A stretch of 64,000 nt of DNA from Edaphochlamys debaryana (lineage: Eukaryota; Chlorophyta; Chlorophyceae; Chlamydomonadales): positions 62,001 through 126,000 of the forward strand of contig JAEHOE010000151.1 in the NCBI GenBank assembly GCA_016858145.1, read 5' to 3'. Positions 11,094 to 23,176 of the stretch are shown here, piece by piece; the stretch's first letter is position 1, and each line of letters begins with the position of its first letter. The position numbers were made by a program, and so were the translations under genes. The notes beneath the pieces were generated by a model. The model saw only the letters and a program-made list of their open reading frames with translations, did not search any database and was not told the origin of the DNA.

Positions 11094-12651
11094 AGCTACC
11101 GGAATAGCTGTTACTGTTGTCTCTTGGCGCGGTCGTGACTGCGCGTCAGGTGGCTGGGTAGAATTTACTATGTGCACGGACGCTGTCCACGAGCCCCGTG
11201 CCACGTCGAAGTCAGTACTGTCAAGCGGTGTTCTGCTTTGTAAAAGGCCAGATGCTGCTGTTGGCCAGGCTCGGGATTCCTTTCTGTTTAGTGGCCGACG
11301 TGCGGGCGGACGTACTACGCAGCAGGCAGTCGCGCCCTCTGTTGTTGCCTGTTGAAGTGAGTACAAGTGCGTACGAGCTGCGGTAAGCACGCTGTGGCCA
11401 AGGGCCGCAGGGTCGCATCTCGCAACCGCCGTTGGCCTGGCGCTGACTTGACAAGACAAGTAAGACGCGACTGTTTCCCAGAACTTCCTCCCAATACGTA
11501 AAGCAAGCATGCGTGTATACAGAGAAACGGGGGAACCAGAAAGACGCGACTGGCCGTCGACCGCCGAGGCCGCCTGCCTGACTTCACGGATTTCGCAGTC
11601 GTCGCAGTCACGGCTGCTCACGGCTATCGAATCCTCGTGACAGGGCTTCGGTATCTATAAAATCGGCATTTGGCGCGCCCAGAGCAACCTTTGGCGACCC
11701 ACCCCTGTTGGCGACTGGGCATGGAATGGGAGTTGCGACGCCCAGAGAGCTGACTGACACGCGAGCGTGCTTTGCTGCTGGCCTACCTCTACGGCCGCGA
11801 GTGCGCGAGATGACGGGGGCCCTGACGCCTGGCGGTAACCTTGTGTGGGCGCCGCGTGGACGCGTGGACGCCAACCGACCGACGCGTGAAGGAACTTCTG
11901 TGCGTTCTTAGCCTGCCAGGCTCTGCCCCAACCCCTGGCCTCAGCATTGTCTGTGTAGCGCCCACCGTGTCACGCAGCCCCTTCCGACCCTCAAAGCGAC
12001 TCAGAATGGGAAGGAAGCACAAGACCAGCCCGATAGCTCCTTCCAATAGCCAAGCTCAACAGCTGTTTGCCCAGAGGCCGCCCGTGCATGCGAATCGTGG
12101 ACGCCCTCTGGCAGCTGCATGCTCACCACCGTGCACCGTCTCACAACGCTCTCGCCGCTCATAGCGGTTGTGGAGCAAGCACTCGTTCTGCCCTCGCGGC
12201 CCTTGGCCCTATGCCATGTTTGCTGTTCGCCTCATCCCGCTTGGCAACCTCACTTCCCAGACCTCGATTGCCACCACCTCAAATCCACCTCCACCGCCTC
12301 CACAGTCTCACGCCCCCTCCGTCCTCTAGCCGTGTCGCCGGCCGTCAAACAAGATTGTCTATCCTCCACTCCTCCTCCGCCATTCCACCCGCAGTCAAAG
12401 AATGAACAGTCAGTCACCCTGTCCAGAGTACATCACACCCGCCCCTCCCCTGTCACCACTGCATGCAGCACCGCCCTGTCCCCCGCCCTGTCAGGCTTCG
12501 TCTATCTCCCGCTCCCGGCCCCGCCCTTGCGGGAGGCCACCAGTATCTAGGCCTTTCCCAACTCGGCGGGCTGCAGCGGGCGAAAGGAACTTCCGCCCGC
12601 ACCCACGGGCGCCCTCTCACAGCCGCCGGGCCCCGCACACTCCTCCTGTCC
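11094..12651. other. Intergenic region, no gene supported
   Basis: The 5' flank of membrane-protein copy 2 and the 3' flank of the aldo/keto-reductase-like gene. Open frames at 11608-11874 and 12067-12705 are low-complexity, overlap on both strands and have no exon-like boundaries. Confidence 0.5.
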
Positions 12652-15600
12652 TCACGCCAGCACCGCCGCCAGCCCCTCCAGCTGCGTGACGTCATCCATG
12701 TCTAGGAACGATTCCACCTGGAAGAGATGCCCGTCCACGCCAGGCCGCCCCTGGCTCTGCGTGAAGTGCGCCCAGCCCTCGTAGCCGAACTGCCGCCACA
12801 CGTGCGAGGCCCAGCGCGTGGTCACCAGCGGGAAGCAGCCCGCGTCGATCTGCCAGCGCAGCGCCACCGTCTCGGGCTTGACGCCGTGCTTATCCGCGAT
12901 GGACTTGACCACCGCCAGCGCCTCCTGTACGGGTCGCAGGTGAGGGGAAGGGAACAGGCAATGCAACGTGAGGATACGGTTTTAGGGGGCAAAGCAATGG
13001 TACGACCTGTCGCATGAAGTGTTTGTGCCCTGAGGGTTACGTGTTGGGCAGCACAGCCGCTGGTGACTCGGTGTGCTGGCCCCCCCCCCGCCCCCACCAT
13101 GCCCCACCTGCAGCTTGTCCCACCCCCCGATGTTGTTGACCATGTCCAGGCAGGCGGGCACCGAGTCCAGGTCGGGGTCGCCTGGGGGTGAGGGCGTGGG
13201 GTGGGGGTGGGGGTGGGGGTGGGCGGAGGTTGGGAACAAGGCAGGCGGGAGGGAGGGGTTGGCAGGGGTGCAGCCGGGTACAGCGTTCTGCCGCTGAGTG
13301 CGAGTGCCGTCTTGCCTCAGGCCCGTCAAGCCATGATATGCATCGAGGCACCTCGTATCCCACTAAGTAATGCCATTTGGCGTTTGCCTGCCGCGTCCTT
13401 CCCCAGCCCGGTTCCAGCGCTCACCCTTGACGGGGTCGGGCGGGGGCATGCCCAGGTACTTCTCGCTCAGCAGCCCGCCCAGCGTGCCGCCGCGCGCCAG
13501 CACCTTGATGCCGTACCGCGCGCACAGCGCCAGCACGGGCGCAGCGCTGCGCACCAGCACGCTGTGCTCCACCTGCAGGGGCGGGGTTGAGGGGCCACAG
13601 CCAGAACCGCGTCAGAGCGGGAACTGGCAAGCCCTAGACAACACGGGCCTAGACAGCAGAGGTCTCGTTTGTCGAGCCCTGATCGCGCCCTCTCGTCTGG
13701 GGGTGAGCTAGCACCAGCGCCGGCTATTGCGGCCGCAGCCTCTGTACTCAGGCCTGCTTAACACCGCCTGCCCTCCGCACCTGCACGCAGGTGATGGGCA
13801 CGCCCGCCTGGATGGCCGCTTTGAGCTGCTCCGCCGGGAAGTCCACCAGGCCAATGCCGCGGATCTTGCGCGGCTCCGAAACCGTCACCTCCTCCGTCTC
13901 CTCGTCCACCTGCAGGCAGGGCAGCAGGAAGGTGTGAGCCGGAGCGTGCCATCCCTTACCCAGTAACCTCTGCCTACCTACCCGCTCCCCCCGCTGCACT
14001 ATGCCACCCGCTCCAGCCTCCGCGACCCTCCCCATGACCTCCAACCTTGCCACGGTCCGTGCCTCCGCCCCACGAGCCCTGCAGGGCAGACCCCCACCTG
14101 CAGCTGGTCTGTGGCGATCTTCTGCAGCGCCTTGAGCACCGGCAGCGGGTCCGCAGTCTGGCGGGGAGGGTTCAGAACAAGAAGCATTGTGCGTGAGACA
14201 GGCGGCCGACCTCGGATGTTGTGTTGTGCTCGCGTACCGTGCATTGTTATGCATGCATCGCGCTGCCCTGCCGTCCAGCCATTCGCCACTCCCACACTCG
14301 TTGCCCCAGCAAGCGTGCTCCAGCCCCAGTCGTGCTCCGGCCCCGGCTCCATGCCCACGATAACCCAGCTGCCTGCAGCGCACCTTGAAGTCCCACCACA
14401 CCAGCTGCACCAGGTCCAGCGGCTCCGGCACGCCCGTCTCCGGGTCTGACCCCCCGTCGGGACCAAACACGTTGTTGCGCGCCCGCTCCACGAACGCCTC
14501 CACCGCCGCCTGCGCGCCCGCCGCGCCGCCTGTCGCCCAGGCGTCCGCGAACACGTTTGGCGCCATCTTGAGCAGCAGCTGGACCTTGTTGGGGCCGCGC
14601 TCCTTCTCGTACCTGCGTGCCGTGCAACATAGCGTTGATACGTAAACGTGCCGCCAGGCTTGCTCCCTGCTGCTGGAACCCGTCTGACTCCTGCTAGCCC
14701 GTCGCCCGGCCTCTCCCATTCCCAGCCGCTGACGGCACCCTCGCGCCCATCAGTTGATCGACGCCGCCTTCCCAATGCAGCGGGCCCTACTGCACGCTCC
14801 AGCCAGAGCCAGCGCGGCGCCCCACGCCCGGCCTCACCTCCGCTTGAAGGTCCCCAGCACGCGCTCCGCTCCGTCGAAGAAGCCCGCGGGCGGCGCTGCC
14901 GAGGGCACCTCGCCAAACAGCTGCCGCAGCGAGCAGTACGGCCAGCCGGCGCCGCTCACCTCGAAGGTGGTCATCCCCCCGTCCGCAAGGTCCGTCAGCG
15001 CCTGCAAGCGTGGGGGCCAGAGCCACGTTAGCGTATGCAGATTCGGCCCAGGGAAGGGCACCCGAGCCAACCTCCATTCCTTCCAAAGCAGCGGTCCGTC
15101 GCGCCCCACACCAGCGCGGAGGGCACCCGAACAAGCGGGGAGCCGGCCGGTGCCGCCACCACGCCGCAGCTAGCTCCCGGTGCTGCCCGTGCCGCCTGCC
15201 CCCTGGGCACCTGCATCCAAGGCACCAGCGCCAGCGGGTCGTCGTTGAACGATGCCTTGAGCTCCTGCACCGCCGCGTCAGCATCGCCCAGCGCCACCTT
15301 AACCAGGTCTAGCTCCGACTGCTTGGCCTGCGGGTGGTGACATAGGTGGCGGAAGCAGACTGGTGGGTGTGAGGCCCCGTGCTCATGCTGCTCAGGTGTG
15401 CCGGGCAGCCGTCCTCGGCCGTACGTGCTGATGTTGTTACCCCGTTTATGCGCCCTCAGCCCACCTCTGCGTCCGCCCCCTTCAGCCCCGCCAGCTCCGT
15501 CTCCAGCTGCTTCGCCTGGATGGTGAGCTCATTCCACTTTTGGAAGGGCGCGCTCTTGGCCAGCCGCCGGACCAACACCTGGGCGACAAACCGAGAATTG

Positions 15601-16152
15601 TTTAGTGAGGGCGTAAGACAAGGGCAATCAAGGGCAGGGAACCAAGGCGGCTGTGGAAAGGGTGGAGCCCACCAGGGAGCAGTGCTGCAGTAATCATGGC
15701 AGCACCCCCCAGCCATTACCCTTGGCCGCGACAGGGCGTTCTGTAACCGCAGGAGTCCTGGCATATCCCCTGCTCGCCACCTACGTTGTACTCGGGGGCA
15801 GCCGCATCAAAGGAGGGGGGCGGTGGCCCTGCTGACTCGTCGGTCTGCTCCTCCTCTGGCGGAACTGGTACCCAGTTTTCCGCGAGCATGGCCTGTGGAC
15901 AGCGCACGAAGGTCACAACGGCCACTACAGGCAGCGGCACCGCTGGCATGGAGATGCCCGAAGGCCAGCATGCACTTGCTGGGTAGCGCTTGCCTTTGCA
16001 TCTCCCGGAAGCCAGCACGTGTTGACTATAGGTGAAAGCTGCACGCCCGGCAGCAGCTCGACGGGAGGGCGCTCCGAGCCATAAAGCTCGTTTAGCAGCG
16101 GGTCCGCCTGAGGTCCCGTCGGCACGGGCTCCGGCTCTCCTTGCTCTGACAT
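12652..16152 (-). CDS. Aldo/keto-reductase-fold protein with N-terminal extension; catalytic residues replaced
   Basis: Eleven exons: 16152-16045 (first donor uncertain), 15892-15785, 15578-15465, 15327-15211, 15001-14838, 14612-14384, 14157-14098, 13909-13781, 13572-13425, 13181-13108 and 12924-12652, about 507 aa. The first ~150 residues are acidic and helical with a likely coiled coil (LTIQAKQLETELAGLKG). From about 150 the sequence follows the AKR barrel: LADGGMTTFEV, LDLVQLVWWDF, IRGIGLVDFPAEQL, VLARGGTLGGLLSEKY. Normal AKRs use Asp, Tyr, Lys and His. The Lys remains (LLLKMAP, about 219), but the Asp-Thr-Ala-x-x-Tyr segment reads EVSGAGW and the usual HWWD reads VWWD. The protein may therefore be a non-catalytic or altered AKR. 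Exon 1 may instead run to a GC donor at AAG|GCAAGC, adding 17 residues. No transit peptide is evident. Confidence 0.8.
13195..13224. repeat. (GTGGGG)n tract in an intron
   Basis: A run of five GTGGG/GTGGGG units on the + strand, inside the intron between exons 9 and 10 of the aldo/keto-reductase-like gene. The G-rich strand is the template strand, with spacing that could form a G-quadruplex. Confidence 0.8.
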
Positions 16153-18079
16153 GTTCGCTTTACAAGCAAAAAGACGTTTGGGGTCGGACAACGGTGCCGG
16201 CAATGTGCAAAGCTCGGATGCGCAAACAGCGGACAGGTAGATGTCCTGATTATGCAATGTATCCAGTGAGTATATCGCTATTCAAATAGTAGTTCAGTCT
16301 GTGTTGCGGTCGCGCTTTGGGTCCGCCAGTACTTCGATGAACACGCGCGTGGGGCTCCCCGCCCGCCTGCAACACCCCGCCGCAGCTTGCCCACAGCATT
16401 GTGAACAAGTGAGAGGGTTTGGGGTGCCTACATCAGCAGGGTGGTCGAGCCCAAATCGCGTGGGTCGCGGACACACGAACCCCAGCCAGGCTCGGGGGGC
16501 TGCCCCGCGCAGCCGCACTGCCCGCACATCACTGGGACTCCCCTACTCGCCCCGGAACATGCATGCACGCCCATCCTCCTTAATCTATCTTCAGGATACC
16601 TCCTTTAGCTGTAAAAGCGCAACGTTGTCCAGCCTTCAAACTCTCGTTTGCCTTCAGGGCATCTGTGAAAGCGTGCGCTCGTGCGAGTGCTGTGGTGGCC
16701 CTGGAAGCGGGCTGAACGGCTGCTGGACGTCGGCGAAGTGCGCTGAATGTTGGAGGGGCGTGACACACGAACACCTTCAGCAGCTTAACAGCCTACACGG
16801 CCCTCTCTCAGCCGGTCTGTCCCTAGATGTGTCAGCAGCTGTGGGCTCTACAGCCGTCACGCACTACCGGTCAGCGCTAATCTCCTAGAGGTCCCAGCTA
16901 GCAAGCACTAGCATGTGCAGAGTGTCTCTTCCTGCCTAGACTCTTCTCCTAACCCGCGGCCAACACCCCATACTAAGGCGTAGCCGCTCCGTTATGCCTG
17001 CTCTAGTCCATCCTGCGTACGCGCCCCACTGACTGCCAAGCAAGGCGTACCTGGTGCCGCATCCGTCCGCACTACCTCTCGCGCCAACTGCACTGCGCGC
17101 ACACTGCCTTTTGCCTCTATCCCTGCAGCAAATGTTCCGCCTGTGTCTCGTGCCTCTGCCCTGACCTGCCTTCCTCCCTCTACGAACGCCACGCGAACTA
17201 GCGCACAGCGTCGTCTCTCAGTGCAGCCATGTGCCGCCAAACGACCCGGTCCAACCGAACCACGGGATGGATCAAACAGCTCTGCGTCTGGCCTTCAACT
17301 CCTCCGGTCCTGCTCGACCTGCGTCTGCTCACGTGCCTTTGCGGCCCCTGACCTGCCCTGCCTCGTCTACGGTTCCCCAACGTCAGCCTCTAATCAGATC
17401 TGCCCTTCCCGACCCGCGCCGAACCTTGCAGCGGCGCCCCCCTCAGACGAACATCAGCACCACGGGCGCCTCCGAAGCGCCACTCGAGACTCCCCGCCAC
17501 CTCATCGATCCACCGGACGCGCAGCAGCCTCGGCCTCAGCCTCAAGCCGCCACGTTGAACATCAGCTCTCGAGCAACTGCGAGATAGAGCGACACACAGA
17601 ACGTCGGAGAGCGGCAGCAGGAGCCGGGGTGGAGGAAGCCGCGGCTTGACGCGGCTGGGCGGCCGAGATAGACTGCCACCAGGCACGCGAAGGACGCACA
17701 GTCGGGGCCGGCAGCCGGCGCCAACACTGGCAGTTGGCGCCGGAGCGCATCGGCACACGCGTCAGCAGGCCCTACCTGGCGCCAGGAGGCAAACCACAAC
17801 CCTTGGCAGCCGCGCGCACCATGGACTCTATTCACTGCAGCAACAGCTGCTATTCCCGGACACACAGAACCCGTACACCCCACACACGCGCAAGGTGACG
17901 ACAGTGACAAGTGAACGCACACTCGGAGAGGGCCCGTCTGCCTCGCCCGCTCAGAGGCTAGACGACCACAGCACGCTACCACCGGGTCTGGGCGCAGCAG
18001 CGCAGTATCGCAGCGCTGCCCCTGGCACCACGGAGGCAGCGACCCGCCCGCCCCATGCAGGGTAGCCCGCGCTCGCTTG
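16153..18079. other. Intergenic region, no gene supported
   Basis: About 1.9 kb upstream of the AKR-like gene and downstream of the RBM45-like gene. Frames of 160-195 codons occur on both strands (for example 16301-16888, 17143-17649 and 17542-17982) but are rich in Arg, Pro and Ser, overlap one another and have no recognisable motifs. Confidence 0.5.
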
Positions 18080-21000
18080 CTAAGGCGAGGGCATCAGCGG
18101 GCTAGCCACCGCACCTGACAGCGGGCTCCCCATGGGAGGCGACACGACCGCCGCCGCCGTTCCCGCCAGCGGGCTCCCCAGGCCCGGCGCTCCCCCAAGC
18201 ACCCCGCCGATGCCCGCGCTTGCGGCCGCTTGCGTACCGCTCGAGATGGGCGATGCCATGCGGCGGGCCGCCTCCAGCTCGTCCACGCCGTTCCCGGACG
18301 CCACGCGCGGAAGCGACATGTTGGCCAGCGTCTCCTGGACCGACTGGACCGAGGCCACGTTCATGTCGGACCCGAGCCCGCCCACGGACGGGGAGAGGGG
18401 CGTGTGCACGGGGCTGGGCGTGCTGGCCTGCAGGGACATGGCCATGGGGCTGCGCGCGCCGCCGGCGGCGTGCGCCGCTGCCGCCGCGTGCGCGGCGTGC
18501 GTGGCCGAGCCGGGGGCGCCGCCCGCCGAGCCGCCCTGGTTGCGCGCGCCCAGCTGCTCCGCATACATGACCTTGAGCCGCTGGTTCGAGTGGGGCGGGA
18601 ACTCGATGCCGTTGAGCTGCGCGATGGCGGCGGCGGCCGCCTCCGGGGTCGAGTAGTTGACGAAGCAGAAGCCCTGGGGAGCGAGGGATGGAAGCGGGTG
18701 GTGTGAGCAGTGAGGGAGTGGCATGACGTTGGGCACAAGGCAGCGAGTGCCAGGTTGCGGGTGGAGAAGCCGAGGGACAATCAGCAGCGCGTAGCATTCA
18801 CGGGTGCCAGGCTTTTAACCGAGCCGCACTGGCCTGTCGCTCCAGCCCCCAAGCCCCTTGTAAATGCCCATCACAACGGTGCGGTCCAGCGCCCACCTTG
18901 GAGCGGCCGGTTGCGGGGTCCTTCTTGAGGTCGCAGTACTCCATGCCGTTGAACTTCCGGAAGAGGCGCGCCAGGACGTCCTGGGTCACGCTCTGTTAGG
19001 GGTCAGGGCAGTGGCACGGGCAGGGTCAGCGGTGCGAAATGGTGACACGAGAGCTGCCGGGCCGGACAGCACATGCTGATATAGCAAGTCTGAAGCAGGC
19101 AGTCCAGCTAGCATACTCCCCGACCCAGCGCCCATGCTACAGCGTGACAAGGGTCAAGCATGCCCCAGCTCCAGCTTCGGGGGGCCCCACCTTGTGCACC
19201 ACCACGAAGAGGCGCTGCTTGCAGAGCGACGGGGAGTCGTGGGGCGTCACGGCTGCGAGAGGGAGAGGGGGGAGGTAGGGAGCGTCAGCACGATGCGGAC
19301 CGACAGCGCTTATAGCGCTGGCGCTGTGCAATCAAGAACAACCCGTGCTGGCAAGTGCATATGGCTGAGACAGTTGGCGCCACTAGTGTCAAGAAGTCAG
19401 GGGTCAGTAGGGCTTCGATTGGCCCGAGCTGGACCCGAGCTGGGCCTGCACGGGCCCACGGAACCCCTTAACCTCCCTTCAGCAGGCCAGTATGAGAGCC
19501 GGCTCTGCCCCTACTGCACAGCTGCAAGGCACCCTCCCAGTAGCAGCCCTCATAGGTCCCAGGGTATGCCGTACCCCTAGCCTCCTCGACCCAGCTCCGT
19601 CCCATCCAACGCGCGTCCAGCAGCTCCTCACCGGCCGAGTTGCCGGTGTGCAGGCTGCCCAGGTTCATGTTGAAGCCCAGGGCGTTCACCTGGACAGGGA
19701 TAAGGCACGAGCGCAAATGGGTTAGCCACGACGTAAGGCAACAGAGTGGGGGCAGGTCACGCATGCCCGCTATACACAGGAATGCAAGCAGCCACAGGAC
19801 AAGGCGTCCTCCCATGTATGGACGCTACCCCCCAGCCCGCCTGCACAACCCAGCCTTCGCCACACCTCGTGGCGGTCCCCCCAGCCGCCTCCACCCAAAC
19901 ACGACCCGTCCGGGCTGGCTTCATAGCGACCAGTCAGCGACGAGCCGCCATAAGCGCCAGCTCCGGCAATCACCTGCGCCGACAGGTGCGACTGCATGTT
20001 GGCCGCCAGGTTGGCGGCGTCCCCTAGGTGGTTGAAGCCGCCTAGCCCGCTGAGGGAGCCCAGGCCCGAGATGGCCGAGTAGTCCGTCACGCCGATGGGC
20101 GATGGGGACAGGGCTGCAGGGACAGCAGGTGGAGGGGCGGGGCGGCGGTTCGGAAGGATAGCAGCATGGCAGGATGGCAGCAGCTACGGCTACAGCTCAA
20201 AGACGACACCGCGCTTTGACGGGTGGGGGTAGTGGCAGGTAATGGCAGTTGGAACGTGTGCGGTGCGGTTGGAAGCGGACTTGGGGGGAGGTGGCGTCGG
20301 AGAGGCCAGGGCTCACCGTGGCCCATGGGCAGGTCCAGCGGCATGTGGGAAGCGTCCGGGGGCAGGTGGTGGTTGATCCCATAGTCCAGCTTGGCGGTCT
20401 GCTGCAAGGAACAAGGATGGGGGAGGGGCGAGTACTCAGGGCATTGAGAGATGCCGATGGGATACAATCATGAGCATGGCGACCCAGATGACAGTGAGCA
20501 CGTCACGTTGCATGCGGCAGCCCGTTCGGGCCTTGGAATGTTGAAGGGAGGGGCAATTGTATGTGTGCTCACCTGGGTGAGGGGCGAGAACATGTCCTGC
20601 GGGGACCCGTCACCGCGGCCGCGCTTGGTCTTGGGCTCCGCCAGCATGCACTTGACCTTGTAGGGGCCGACCTGAAGGGCAGAGGGAACCGGAAGGAGGT
20701 GGGTCAAGGGCAGCGTCGGGGGTGCACGGACGCTGGGGGCGGGGGCGGCTGGGGGACGGGGCGCACGCGGACCGCAGTCAGTGCAGCGCGGCCGCTTGCC
20801 GCCGCCCAAAAATCCAAAGCGAACACGTCCGCCGCCAACGCACCGTGCCGTGGCCGGTGGTGTCCTCGAGAGCGCGCAGGGCAAACGACGCCTTGGTGAA
20901 CTTGCAGAACACCACGCCCTTGCTCGCAACCAGGTCCGTCTTGCAGTACTCCAGCCCCTCGTAGCCGGACATCGCGTCCTGCGAACGCATTATGGTTACA

Positions 21001-22219
21001 AGCTTAGCGAGTCGTCGACACAGAAGCAGTTAGCAAGGACAGGGCGGCTGGGGGCGCGCGACGTGGCGAGGGGGGACGGGGGCAGGGGACGTGGGGGCAC
21101 TGCAAACGTGCAAGGGACTCGCTGCCCCCGGACTCGATGCAGTGTAATTGCGCCTCGCGCGCACATCGCGACGCATCGCGACAATATTTCAGACCGAGCG
21201 CGGAGTCCCCCGAAGCGGACGCAACGCGAGTCGCGACAGAGCCCGTCTCACGTTGATCTGCTGGGGATCGGCCTGCTTTGGCACCACGATGAACAGCCGA
21301 GACCGCGGAGGAATGTTGTCCGGGTCGGAGCTTATCTCCTGCTCGGCCGGCCGCGGCGGGTGCATCCCCCTGCGAAAGGCGGGCCGACACGCGCGTGTTT
21401 ACGACGTGCAACTATCATCACCACCTGCACTGTGACCCTTCGATAACAAGCACGAGCGCAATAGCGAGAGCGGAGTCGGCCCGGCAACGATCGAGACTTG
21501 GCGGCGTGCACAAGGCAAGGCACGCTAAGTGCGGTTGCACCGAGCCACCAGAAATCATCCAAAGGATTGGAATAGGGACCGAGAACCCCAGCCACGCTCA
21601 GATGGAGTAGCGCGCACCCACCGAGAGGTGTTCGGGGCCTCCGCCAGCAGAACCTTGAGCTTCGGGCCCCGGCCGTTGTTCAGAACAGCCCCGTTCAGGT
21701 TCTCCATAGCGAGTGCCGCGGACGAGGCCTTGTCATACTTGACGTAGGCGACTGCGCGCAAGGGTTGGGGTGATCATAGGTGGGGTGCCGAGATGGGAAA
21801 GGCCCCCCAGCTGCGCGAAGCTCCACGAGCAACGACAAGCGCAAGGTAGCAACCAGTTGGTCACGAATCGGGCGCGGGGCGGGCAGAAAGCCCTTGGAGC
21901 TGAGGGAATGGGTCGATCAGCGCCTCCCGCTGCGGACGCAGCTCACTCCTGAGCCCACCACAGCGTGCTCACCGCCCTTCTCGCGAATGACCTTGACGTT
22001 CTGCACATTGCCGAAGGGCCGGAACGCCACCTGCAGGGTCTCAGCCTGCGGAGCATATCGCCACGCAGGCGAAGGGTCAGTACTCGCAGCAGAGCCAACT
22101 CCGCACCTAGGCCAGCTTTCTTCCGAGATGAAGCCTCCCACCTCCACGTTCTTGCCGCAGACGATAAACAGGCGGCTCCCGTGCGGCGAATCGACCGCCT
22201 CCAGCGAAGACGCGGCCAT
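18080..22219 (-). CDS. RBM45-like RNA-binding protein with three RRM domains
   Basis: Twelve exons: 22219-22142, 22045-21973, 21751-21622, 21369-21252, 20978-20844, 20671-20573, 20401-20317, 20113-19974, 19689-19632, 19252-19191, 18992-18897 and 18673-18080, giving 555 aa with all phases consistent. RRM1 (about 16-95) starts SRLFIVCGKNV and includes GNVQNVKVIREKGG and VAYVKYDKASSAALAM. RRM2 (about 117-205) starts SRLFIVVPKQADPQQI, includes VVFCKFTKASFALRAL and ends CMLAEPKTKRGRG. RRM3 (about 318-395) includes QRLFVVVHK, FNGMEYCDLKKDP and GFCFVNYSTPEAAAAAI. The RRM order, the LEYC/MEYC motifs and the LAEPK ending of RRM2 match metazoan RBM45 and its plant/algal relatives. A Gly/Ala/Met-rich linker separates RRM2 and RRM3, and a 160-aa Ala/Ser/Gly/Pro tail follows RRM3. 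The expected role is RNA binding in the nucleus or granules; targets cannot be inferred. It is divergent with the armadillo gene. Confidence 0.88.
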
Positions 22220-23176
22220 TCTTGTGTGTGCGGCCTGACCAGGGCACGCTAATCAGTTCTGGACAGGGGCCATCTGCGCTTGACAGCCTGTTCGGCGGCG
22301 GCCGAGCGCTTTCAGGGGCCGGAGCTCTGCGCATCGGGCGGCCGTACCTGCATTGCAGAAGGTCGGGGGGCCGCGAAAGTCCCGCAGATGACGCTGCGCG
22401 ACCCCCCAGAGCGCCCCAGATCGCTCACGCGCTTGCAGAGGGGCGGCCGGAGGGCCCGGAGGTCCGCCAGGCGCGGAGCGGGGCCCTGCCGAGCCGCACG
22501 ATGCGCGTGCACCCCACGCCAGCGCGATACCCAGCTACCCTGGAACGCACAAGTAGGACTGTGATCATGTCCAATGCATCGACGCGGGGCTCTGGGAGGC
22601 CTGCACGCTTCAACGGCGCCCGGTGCACGCTGACAGACTCGCGGGGAGCACCCGAAGCCTGCTAGACTTTTCAATCGCTTGTTCATGCACCTATCCTCAC
22701 GAATCGCTGTGGAGGAGGTGTCGGCGTGTCGCAGCGATTGCACAAGCAGATCGGCAAACCCAGCACGCCGTCCTTAGGCAATTTACTGCCCTTATTTAGA
22801 AAGGCAATGATGCGGCGAGCACACTCAGCGGCGCGGGGAGTCCCATCACAATGTGCCTCTGAAGAGGCCTGTCCTGCGGGCCACATTCCCTGACGCTATT
22901 GCTTGACACAAAACATAGAGATATATTGCTGACATCAAATAACTTGCCGGTATAAGCGCGGCAACCGAAACTAATTGTGGCGTCGCGTTTCCTGCTAGCA
23001 ACGCATTCTGTGGCGGCCTTGTTTCAGCTCCGTAACGAAAGCTGACGGCACGGGGACTTACGGAGCTTTGGGGACGTTTGTTAGGCCGCATGTGGCCTCG
23101 AAGCCTCACGGGCCGCGGGCGGGCTTAGCCCCTACGGAGTATAAGGGAAGCGGGCAGAGCGTAAAAGAGCTGAGCT
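22220..23176. promoter_or_regulatory. Shared 5' region of RBM45-like and armadillo genes
   Basis: Nearly 1 kb between two divergent start codons, so it must contain both promoters. No specific element was identified. The part around 22870-23060 is less GC-rich than its surroundings. Confidence 0.45.

Noticed and set aside
13195..13224. GTGGGG repeat as a regulatory element
   Set aside because: It lies inside an intron and similar G-rich tracts occur in many introns here; there is no further evidence of regulation.
16960..17990. Several 100-170 codon frames on both strands as a possible gene
   Set aside because: Arg/Ser/Pro-rich, overlapping on both strands, no exon boundaries or motifs; treated as intergenic.
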